Part shown: positions 54,490-64,000 of the stretch, one piece after another | Layout of the letters: each line of letters starts with the position of its first letter | Numbering within the stretch: position 1 is the first letter of the stretch | Assembly (NCBI RefSeq): GCF_037038585.1 | Contig: NC_092522.1 | Span: 51,366,161-51,430,160 of the forward strand | Length of the DNA stretch: 64,000 bases | Direction: 5' to 3' | Origin: Patagioenas fasciata | Lineage: Eukaryota; Chordata; Aves; Columbiformes; Columbidae | Made by a program: the position numbers and the translations under genes | The notes under the pieces: generated by a model | What the model was told of the DNA's origin: nothing | The model's input: the letters and a program-made list of their open reading frames with translations, nothing else | Database searches by the model: none

Positions 54490-55137
54490 TGTCCTGGTTT
54501 TGTTAAAAACAAGTTTCTCTTTTAGTGAATTTGCCTGTCAGCTAAAGCCTTCTTATTAGCTGCATTTTCCTGAAAGCCAGATACATGTTTTGGTAGACAT
54601 AGCAATGGAACGTGAGGTCATTGATAAGGACGGATGGACATCTCGCGAGAGGGGCAATGAGAAACAGGTGACCAAAAACTGACCAACTAAGCGTTCCATC
54701 CCATTCACGTGATAGCTCGTATAAAAGTGGGAGATCACGAGGATCTCGTCATTTTTTCCTTATGGCTGACATTAGGAGAGGACCTTGTGAGTCATCCCTG
54801 TGAACTGAGGGCAAGTGACAGACTGAATCCAGTTCCAGTTGGCTGCAGAGTCCAGTCCAGAACTTCGGTTGCCAGCCCTACATCTGCTGGAGCAGTTGCC
54901 AGGACTTTCAAGATTGGTTTTGTATATTTTGTCTTATTTTCTCTATTTTTATTGGTAATATTAGTAAAACATTTTTAATTTTTCCAACTCTCTTCTCTCT
55001 GTCCTTCTTTCCCTCCCAATTGCCTGTCCTTAGTGGGAAGAGGGGAGGGGGAGGGCTGAGGGGAGAAAGCAGTGGAGAGGTGGTTAACAATGCATCTACC
55101 ACCGTTTTATTGTCACCCCGCAACCAAAACCATGACA
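54490..55137 (+). mobile_element. Solo LTR of an endogenous retrovirus (ERVL-like)
   Basis: A complete 648-bp LTR bounded by TGTCCTGGTTTTG and CAAAACCATGACA, which are imperfect inverted repeats with TG...CA ends. A 5-bp target-site duplication, CAGGG, flanks it at 54485-54489 and 55138-55142. A TATA box lies at 54720-54726, an E-box CACGTG at 54706-54711, and the palindrome TCTCGCGAGA at 54641-54650. No gag, pol or env sequence is adjacent, so it is a solo LTR left by recombination between the two LTRs of a provirus. A 5-bp duplication is typical of ERVL-class elements, so that class is inferred. The intact duplication suggests a fairly young insertion. Strand is set by the TATA box. Confidence 0.88.
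54720..54726 (+). promoter_or_regulatory. LTR TATA box
   Basis: TATAAAA lies about 230 bp into the LTR, where the end of the U3 region would be expected. Transcription would start about 25-30 bp downstream. Confidence 0.7.
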
Positions 55138-55142
55138 CAGGG
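55138..55142. repeat. Target-site duplication, right copy
   Basis: CAGGG directly follows the LTR end and matches the left copy exactly. Confidence 0.88.
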
Positions 55143-58100
55143 ACAGCTCTTTCTGCAGTGACATCCTAGTCATGGAGGAGCATGAGGTGGTTTCTGGTGT
55201 CTCTAAGCAGCTCTTCTCTCCCTGAGGGCAGGGGCCAGAAAGGGTTCCCAGTGGCTCAGGTGTTTACCTTGCTGCAGCTGGTAGCAGGTCCAGGTGGAGG
55301 ATACTACAGAAGAGGGAAATCAAGGCACAGGAAATAATCAGCTCTCTTCTGAGGAGAAGAGCCAGAGACAGGAGAGGGTTTCTGCAGGCCCTCTGGGAGA
55401 ATCTACCAGCAGGTTCCGGTATTGTGGTCCTGTGGATGAGCTGTGCAGGAGAGAAGTGAGGAGAGTCCTGCTTGGGTAGTGGGGTAGGTCTTGCTTGTCT
55501 CTCAGTCTCACCCAAATGTTTTTCACTGTAAGAATCATAAGCTGTTGCTGAGATGGGGCCTGGAAACCATTTCTTTGTTCACCCTTTCTGGTATGTGATA
55601 GTGGTGAAGCTGCTAACAATTTCCTGGGATATGATGGTGTAAGGAATAACCAGCAAGGACTGCAGGCAGTAATGCCATGGCCAAGGGCAGCAGTAGCTTG
55701 GTAGGACCTTGATAAGAGTCTCCTGTGGTTGTTGGGAAGAACTACGTTTTCAGGCTAGGTCTTATTTTACCTCTGACTGCCCTTTTTTATCTCTTATCTG
55801 TGGCTCTCACCTTGCACGGAGCCTGGGCCTCTCCCTGGAGAGCAGCTCTGCAGTCCTGGTCTCTTGGGCTGCAGGGGACCTTGATCTCACATGTGTTAGT
55901 TGTCCAGCAGTGTCTTCTCCCAAGGCACATGTGCTGTGGCTGCTGGTTCCAACCTCCCAGGAGCAGCTGCATCTGGCTGTGCACCCCAGATGCCTGGCAG
56001 CCTGAGCAGCCAGGTGAACATGGCAGCTCAGGACGTGGCAATGGGAGACCTGCAGGGACTGACCTGGTGGCAGTACCACTTGACATGAGTGGGTGGGAGA
56101 CACCAGGGGGACTTCTCCAGGGCAGGTGCCTAAATTGAAATTCTGGCCAGGGTCTAGCAAAACCTCAGCCCCGAGAGTGGGACTGAATCTGCCTGGTGCA
56201 AAGTGCTAACAAAATCTGTACTGCCAGGGTGTTTTCAGGGGTTCGTTGAGTTAATGTTGTAGGAGTTGGTGTCAGAGTGTCTCCAGTATCTCATGCCTGC
56301 CGTAACTTTATCAAAGCTCTTTCTCAGGACTCTGTGCCCTTTTTTCTTCTTCCTTTTTCACTCCTTGTGGTGGTTATGTGGTATACAAAGTTCAATGGCC
56401 TTCTTGGATGTTACATACTTTTGTTTCTTGGGTCTTGTGGCTTCCTATCACCACACCACCCTGTGACGGTGGCACCCTGGCTGACCCAGAGCAGAGCTGG
56501 CTGCAGACATCTTGTATGTGTGCCATGCATGTCTGGTTGTGTCCTTGGCAGCCCTCTCAGGGCATGACTGAGGGTGCAGGACCCTCCCTGTCTCTCGCAG
56601 AGCATTTGACAGTCACCTTATACTGTGCTGGTATCCTGAGAGCTTGGCTGGGCTCTCATAAAAGGTGTCCTGACTGAAGGTAGTTTGGTGTTGCCTTGTG
56701 CAGCATCAGGCTTGCCCATGAGTGGGCAGAGGTGTCCCCAGTGGCATGTCCCTTTCCTCAGGCTTGGTTTGGTCTGTTCTGCAGAGGGACCACCTCATCA
56801 TCCCATGGCATTGCATGGCTCCCTTCAGGAGAGATGCAGCAGGAGCAGACCCATGAGCAAGCATGGGTGCTCATCTCTGACAAGAGGATGTGAATGCAGA
56901 AGCACAAGGGTGGAGAAGGCAGCTGCTCTGTTGGTCTGAATTTGGCCAGAGGTAAACACCTGTAGCTACTTCTAAGCTCATACAAGCCACAAAACATGGC
57001 TTGGTGCAGTGAAAAGTAGGAGGCAGTAGCTGTGCACACAGCTTCCCCAGGCGTTGCATTTCCCTGCTACCTAACTTGATCAGAGAAGGTTTTTTTTACC
57101 AGGATTTCAGGAGCTGCTGTATCCTCACCAGCAGGAGTCCTCCTGGGACTTGCACAGTGATGGCAGATACCTCATTTCTCTTCCTCTGCCTTGTGTCCCC
57201 ATGAAACTGCACATCTTTGTACAAATCCTTGTGCCTTTTGTCTGTATGCCATGGGAGCTGAGCTCACTCCTTACATCTGGGATTGCAAAGGTTGTGCTGT
57301 TTTGATGTGCTGGGATTTATGGGACTGGGGTAAAAGGGGCTAACACAAGTCTACTCTGCTGAAGAATGTTGGCCTGTTGCTTGCATCTTGTCTTGAAAGT
57401 GGCTGTTCTGAGCTGCTGCATGTCTGTATCAGTGTGCCCATCATAAGTCCCCTCTTCTTGTTCATGCGGGCAAACGGAAGAGCTGATGCTGGTGAATGTG
57501 CAGGTACAGCTGCTTCTGTTCAGGCATCACAGTCTCATCCTGTCCCTTGCTGTTGCCAATGCTATGCCAAATTTAGCAGGTAAACCAGATCCTGGTAAGG
57601 GAGCAGAAGTCAGGCTCAGGTCTGACTGTGGATGTCTTTTACCTCTTTGAATTCCCCATTCCCCCTGTCACAGCTGCTCTTCTGGTAGCTGGTACAGGCA
57701 GTTTTGGAGTCTTCATGAGCCAAGGTAAGAGGAGAAATAAAGAGCGCAAGGGGTGTGTTGCTGTAGTGTCTTGACTGATCTAAGGGGCTTCCTACCAAGA
57801 GGTGTTGCTGGGCTCTCATGGCATTAGGTAGCCAGCAGTAGCAAGAAGTAGTGATGTAACTCCCAGCTGGTACATGTCCATGGGGCATCTACAACAGCTT
57901 TCCACAAAGACACATTACAGGGCTTTCTTCTGGATGGAGACCTGGAAAGCAGCAGATGGGGCACTTGTCTCTTCATAAGACAGCATCCATGGGGGATGTC
58001 CAGAGAGACACAATGCCCTTTATGGCCTCTAGAAGTAGCCTGAGCAGTGGCTTTCGCACTGGTACCTTCCTAACACCCAGTTTGTAGTCCCTCTGGGTTG

Positions 58101-61100
58101 AGCCCTATGCCATCTCCATGAATGTTCTCATTTGGATACTGCAATATTGAATCACCTCTTGTGAACTTCGTCCCATCTCTTTTGGGAATTGGTCTGCACA
58201 GGTTGGACACTACAACATAACTTGTCAGATCTGGCTGCCTAAGCTCAGTCATGTTATGAAGCGCTGAAATCATCAGCAGTTAGGCACTGGATAGACCTTC
58301 TCTGTGGATTCAGCCTGGGCAGCAGACCCAGCCAGAGCAGCGCCAGCTCCTTTCTGAGTGGTGGGTGGGTGTGGGCATCTGCCCTGGGAAACGGGTGGGG
58401 AGAAAAGAGTGAGGATGCCTGGATCTCAAACACAGTTGCAACTCATCAGAGCAGGTGTAATGCACATGGTGTCAGGAACATCAGCACTACCTGGCCAAAG
58501 CATGTGGGCCTGGAAGTATCGGAGGCCTTGGGGCTAAAGGATGAAGAAGGATTGCTTGCTAACACGTCAGCTGCTCTGCAAAATCCTCACATTTCTGAAG
58601 CTGGTTGTGAGTTTAACCTGGAGCTTGTGTTATTCCAAATGCCAGCTCAGAGCATGTAGTGGGCAGAGCTGCTGTGTGTGTGCATGCTCAGAAAGAGGTG
58701 GAGGAGGCTTAGACTGCTAAAACTCCACAAATCTGAAGTGAGGGAGGAAGTATCATCTTCTGCCTCTTGGATCTTCAAAGCTTTTGGTGTGGCTTCCAAA
58801 GCTTTTTATAGTAGTGGGGTGAGGTTTTTGTTGTTGTTCTGTTTTTGTTTAGAAGAGGGAAGGAACTGATCAGTAAAGTCCAGAGGAAAATGAGAGGTAA
58901 AACCACCATTTCTGGTACTTGCCTTTAAGTGACTGTTGGGCAGTGACGCAGACCAGCCAGGATAGTAATTTCATGTTACAGAAAAAGGGCAAGGGGGGAT
59001 GTGTGTTGCAGGAGATACTCGCAAGGATGAAGCTGAGGGAGCTGGAAGAAAAATGCAGTGATAACTCAGCTTAATTGTGGTTCCTCAGGGAAATGAGCAG
59101 AGGTGCAACTTTAAACCTGCAAGTTTGTGGTTAAGATGTGCAAATCTCATGTTCCTGGAGTTTGATAACTATGGATTTTTTGCCCCACATTATTTCTGTC
59201 AAAGTTGATGCTAAATATTAATACTTGGTCCTGATAGCTGGAGCACTGCAGTTCTCTTCTTTTGTTGCTGATTTTAGACTGTTGTGTTTGAACTAATAGT
59301 ACTGACATCTGAATGTGTCTGGTCACTTGACCATTTAGGCATTTCAGCACATTTTCTGAGACTAACCTCCAAGTCATTAAAGACATGTCGTGTACTGAAC
59401 AAACAAGAGGTGAATTTGAAGCATTGAAGCATCAGATTATGTCATTGAAATATTGAGTCTGAGACTCCTCTTCCAAATGATTTATCTGACCAATCTTTAG
59501 CTCTTGGGTAAGGGGAAAAGGGATGATCTCTTTTTTTTTTTTTTTTTTAATCTGAGATCTTAAGAGGTGGAGGGGAGTGTTGTCATGAAATAAGGGGGCA
59601 GTTTTGTTCATCTGTCACAACCCAAGAGCTCAGAGAGGGATGAGCACAAAGATGCATTACCCATTGGCTTCAGCCCTTTCTGTGCAGCCCCATGCAGTTC
59701 CTGCCACATACCAGCACTGTTGGGGAGGCCGTAGGTTACCCCCAAGACAAATGGTACCTATGTGCCTTCGCAGCCACAGACCCCAGTTTCTGGCACCAGC
59801 CTATTGCCAGGCACGAGCTGAAGCCTTTGGAGTGCAGCAGTGGCCATTCCTTTGCTGCATTCGCTCTCCCTGCCCCTGGGGACACACTGGCAAATGCTCA
59901 CCTCGAAATGGCACTGAAGAATATTTTGACACAGCTTTGGGATGGTTCTTGTTCAGACATATTCCCAACCTTAGTCAAGACTGCAAGCACCTTTCTGCTT
60001 ATTAAAGAAAGATGAATTCAAATAAACAAAACCAAGTGTAGCTGTCCACTCTCCCAGGAGGCACTTCCATGAATTCAAGAAGGCTCAAATTTCATCTTAG
60101 ATTTTTTTGTCTCCCTTTATATAAACAAAACTAAAAGGGGAAAATGCATTGCAAGATAAAACCTGGTTTGACAAAAGTGGATGTAAGAAAAAAGAATTGT
60201 AGACAATGCTTCCCCTCACTCGTGCCCTTCAATTAAGATCACACTGCGCCGTTCTTTGCATGGCATGTGGCTTGCATTTTTGTCTGGCTGAGGCTATGGT
60301 TAATGTCGTTGCTCAAACACCAAGCTGGTTTTATGGAAGGCTGTGGTACCCTTGACATTCCTGCGCTCTGGGCCCTTCTGCTTCTCCGTGAACAGATGCT
60401 GCTGCTGCTTCTTCTACTGGTTGGAAGGGACTTGCAGGCCCATCAGCTGGCAACTGCTTGTCCACAGCTGGAGCCGAGAGCCTTTCCCAATAGCTGTTTC
60501 GTTCTGCAGACGTTTGGAAAAGTGCTTCATAAAATGGAATCGGCAACTTAATAAGAAATTAAACATTTTTGTGAACCTTCCAATCCTAATTATGGTTTTC
60601 CTAGCCTGGCTAAAACCAAGAACAGCCTCTCCTTGTGGTGTGCCTGCTGCCAAGGCATGAAGCCACATGTGGAAATTAAATATATAATTGTCAAATGTCA
60701 GCATAGGTCAGGGTTTCGTTTAAGAATGGGCCAAAGGTGCCGGCTGGTTTAATTACTGCTTTTTTTTTTTTAGCACCCTGGTGAGATGCAGCACTGTTAA
60801 GCAACTGTGGATCCCACTGTTTCCTTGGGCTCTGCTGCTCAGAGGACTCCTGGGTGGTGAGGAAAGCTAACACCTTGTCTGCAGGGGAGCGGGGTGTTAT
60901 GAACTGCAACGTGAATTTACAGCATGCCAGCTATGCACTCGCCATGGGCTCTCAGGGAGTGTGTGGTTAAGCTGCAAAGGTGTTCCCTGTGGGTGCTGAA
61001 TTCAACCTCCTCATGGGGAACTGATGGGGAGCAGCTCCTGTGCCACACACTCTGCTCTGCCCCATTGCAGGCTGTGTGGAAAGCCGGGTACTGTGAGTGA

Positions 61101-61850
61101 AGCAGGGACAAATTTGAAAAAGCTGAAGGCAGGCATGTTGGACCAGCACTGCAGAGTTTACCATTAGAGCTGGGTAGGTATTGTAGGGATCAAAGTTGAA
61201 AAAATAAGTGAAAAAACTCCATAGCAGTTGTATGCCCTTCAAAATCAGGTTCTTGAGCAATTAGTTTCCCTGGCCATGGCAAACTGAGAGCTGGGGCTTT
61301 GCCTGAACTCCCTTGCTAGCCTAGGGAGGCAGAGGTTCTTGCTGAAAGTGGATCTGTTCTGTTAATCCCTCTCCTTCAGCTGCAAGGGGAACCAACAACC
61401 ACACTTGATAAACTCCATCTGTAATGATAAATCCACACAGAAATGTGGGCACCAAGCTGTACTTTTGGGCCAAATTTTGGACTTCTATCTTGAAGTCTAT
61501 TATCTGATTCTAGCTATGTCTCTACTTCTGCCGCCTTTGTGTAGGTCTATGTGTACACATCATCTGTGTATTTTACCCTAGAAGACCACTTGCTGCTAGT
61601 AGGATTTATGGGGTTGGTGTGACAGAGCCCCATTTTCCCTGTCCCATCTGCAGATATCCTACAAGCCAAAACATTCACTTGTGTGGGGTGAGACATGTGC
61701 AGTCTTTGAACTGAATCTAAATTTTTTGCTTGTCAGGAGAGTGCTTGACCTGTGCATTAGAGGGTGAGTGGGGTGCCAAGGGGTGAGGAGTACTTGCAGT
61801 GTGGAAGCGGATTCCAGCTCTGTGTAAGATGCTCGGAATACATTGGCAAG
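55143..61850. other. Intergenic region, no recognised gene
   Basis: Mixed-composition sequence with many short ORFs (up to 137 codons) that resemble no known protein. It contains an uninterrupted T18 at 59531-59548. No tRNA, snRNA or repeat family is recognised with confidence. Any neighbouring gene must lie beyond the window or be made of short exons that I cannot identify. Confidence 0.55.
59531..59548. repeat. T18 homopolymer
   Basis: Eighteen consecutive T in intergenic DNA. It has no flanking retroposon body that I recognise. Confidence 0.85.
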
Positions 61851-61854
61851 TAAC

Positions 61855-62118
61855 AAGGTACGAGGAGGTGGCCTGAAGTTGCACCAGGTGGGGTTTAGAT
61901 TGGATATTAGGAAAAGCTTCACAGAAGGGGTTGTCAGACATCAGAACAGGCTGCCTGGGGAAGTGGTTGACTCACCATCCCTGGATGTATGTAAAATTCC
62001 TGTAGATGTGGTGCTTAGGGACATGGTTTAGACCATGGACTTAGCAGTGTTAGGTTAACGGTTGAACTCGATTACCTTAAAAGTCTTTTCTGACCTAAAT
62101 GATTCTATGATTATATGA
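61855..62118 (+). mobile_element. CR1 LINE, 3'-end fragment
   Basis: The fragment contains the CR1 blocks GGTGGCCTGAAGTTGCACCA, GATATTAGGAAAAGCTTC, GAACAGGCTGCCTGGGGAAG and TTAGGTTAACGGTTGAACTC, then closes with a GATTCTATGATTATATGA tail. It is truncated at the 5' end and has no coding part. It belongs to a CR1 subtype different from the one at 15.3 kb, with GACCTAAATGATTCTATG in place of the CCCTTCCAATCC ending. Confidence 0.92.
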
Positions 62119-64000
62119 ATATTAGACCCTGGGCCTCCCAGGCAGCTGCTGTGCTGGTCAGGCTTCACAACCTTGGCCAACTGGACACTAAACCAGGATG
62201 CTGAATACTGATGTGCTCACAGGACCCAATTCTGTTGTGTTTGCTGTGGTTTCAATATGGGAAGTTTTTTGAGAACGAGGTAGAGGCTCCTAGCTGCTGT
62301 TGCTAAAACGGTTTGCTCAGTTTGTCTGCAGGGCAAGGAAAAAAGGCAAAATAAATTTGAGAGGGGCAGCTAAAGCCCAGTCTAACAGGTAGCAGGATTT
62401 TGTGGCACCTTGCATCACTGCACAGAGGCATGACTCTTTCCTACGGCTGGCCAGGGGATGGTAGGAGGTGTGATGTGGCTGAGCAGGGTTGAGAGTGATC
62501 TTGCTGTAAATGCACCAAGAGACCAGCTGAGCTATGGATGCGAAGCCTTCGCTGAAAGGACTTTCTCCTGATTTATGTAGATTTTGCTCTCATTTGCTGT
62601 GCCCCTGCCCTCCCAGAGAGCAAAGCTGTATTAGCAAATAGACTACATGGGCACTCTTAAAAACCACCACCTTTTTCCTGGTGATGATGACCTCCTGTCT
62701 CAATTTTTTTAGAACACTTCCTAATATCACTTTCTCCCAGTTAGTACGTGTGTTTCAGCTTTACAGTGTCAAGATGATGAGGACAGGTTTATCAGGATGT
62801 TTTGGTCAACAAAGGAAACCTTAAAGTCAGCTCCGTGAATATGTCACATCTGCTTTTCTGACATAGCTGTAATTTCAAAGCTTAAAAGATCTGAAAACTA
62901 AAAATACTGTAGCAGAGAATTATATGTCCTGGCACATGCTGTTTTACTTGCTCCTCAGGACATCAGTTATATCTCTGAAGATCCCTGCCTCTGCTTTAGC
63001 AGGTACAAGTGAATCTTCAGGCAGAATACAATTCAGCTGAGGTACCAGAGTAAAGCCATTTCACCCTTACAGCTTTTACCCTTCTTTCTTTCAGTGCATC
63101 ACATCTGACACTGGGACTGCACAATCATGTCTCTGTAACCCAGGAAATTCCAAACCTGAAAGTTTTTAGAACAAAATGTTAACTTTGCTGCCCTGTGTAT
63201 CCTGTACATTTCATTGGGTAGGTCAAACACCGAGTGATACGGGAAACAGGAATAGGGCATGCTGCATGTGCACAATTTGGCAGAGTTAATGTTAACATAG
63301 AAACTTAATCTTTCACTATTTGCTGATATTTCAGGGGTTTATTTCTCAGCTCTAACAGTAAGTATTGCTGCTTCTCCCCTACCACATAGGTTGTAAATAA
63401 ATGCCAAGTTCTGAAGAGCATTCTCAGAAAAGAAAGCTCAGTTCCTGACAAGTTACATTTCTATGTAACACTTTGGAAATTCCAAATCCTTAAAAATATC
63501 TGAGGAACTTAGTTAAAGATGCTGGTGAAATCAGCTAGCCCTCCTTGTCGCAACCTCCCTTAGAGCTCTAATCTGGGCTGCTTTAGCAGCTGCTTTGTCA
63601 GGAGACCAAGGTGAGCCTGAAGCTGTCTACTCCTGCATTTCATGTACCAGGCTGACATTCCTCACTCTGACACTTTCTGAGGTTGCTTCAGTGACCATTC
63701 AGCTTCATAAGGTCGTGTGTCATGATTCTTTTTCTACCCATCTGTTACTGCTGGAATCAGGTAGAGTTAAGGCATTTTTAACCCCGCAACATTATTGAGG
63801 AAAAAAGTATTATTACAGCTCTCTGTTTGTGATGCTAATGTTTTGAGCCCCAGAGCACTGCATGCACCACAGCAGCTGTTATATATTCAAGGGTGAAATT
63901 CCAATAATAGTATGCTATATAATCTCTGAATAAATATTTACGCTTGGGAAGGTTAAGTGACTTGGAGTACTATAAACGCCAGGCTTTTGGTCAGGCTGCT
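62119..64000. other. Right-edge intergenic region, nothing recognised
   Basis: No ORF over 70 codons, RNA gene or clear repeat family. A GGTTAAGTGACTTGG stretch near 63950 resembles part of a MIR-type SINE but is too short to call. Confidence 0.5.

Noticed and set aside
60410..60450. GGTTGGAAGGGACTTGCAGG, resembling the reverse complement of a CR1 3' end
   Set aside because: Only about 20 bases match, with no terminal repeats and no upstream CR1 body, so it may be coincidence.

Overview
The window looks like nuclear DNA from a bird. It has CR1 LINE 3' tails with the usual short ATTCTRTG-type terminal repeats (15.3, 50.6 and 61.9 kb). It also has a complete solo LTR of the avian endogenous-retrovirus type (54.5-55.1 kb), large introns between small exons, and two CpG islands in an otherwise AT-leaning background. 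No bacterial-style operons, CRISPR arrays, phage or plasmid modules were seen.

The window holds one recognisable protein-coding gene, complete and on the + strand. It encodes a FERM-domain protein that I assign to FRMD1, the paralogue of FRMD6/willin in the Expanded-like branch of FERM proteins linked to Hippo signalling. A CpG-island promoter with a CCAAT box and GC boxes lies at about 5.0-6.0 kb. A non-coding first exon probably ends at 5578. The start codon is in the second exon at 16197. Thirteen coding exons run to a TAA at 46628-46630 and join in frame to give 609 residues. They encode the F1, F2 and F3 lobes of the FERM domain (exons 2-10), then a serine-rich and acidic disordered region (exons 11-13), then a conserved C-terminal block ending in Phe-Val-Val (exon 14). 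A 3' UTR of up to about 3 kb carries several poly(A) signals, the last at 49688.

Layout: 1-4.7 kb is upstream intergenic sequence with a perfect 42-bp AT palindrome at the left edge. 4.75-6.7 kb is the CpG island. 5.6-16.1 kb is intron 1, with a CR1 copy. 16.2-46.6 kb holds the coding exons and introns. 46.6-49.7 kb is the 3' UTR. 50.65-51.65 kb is a second, orphan CpG island with no recognised gene. 51.7-64 kb is intergenic sequence with the solo LTR and a CR1 copy.

I found no evidence for an undescribed multi-gene system. The items most worth a second look are the orphan CpG island, the exact TCTCGCGAGA element just upstream of the LTR TATA box, the possibly bidirectional FRMD1 promoter, the weak exon 7 splice donor, and the FRMD1-specific acidic VDEP repeat.
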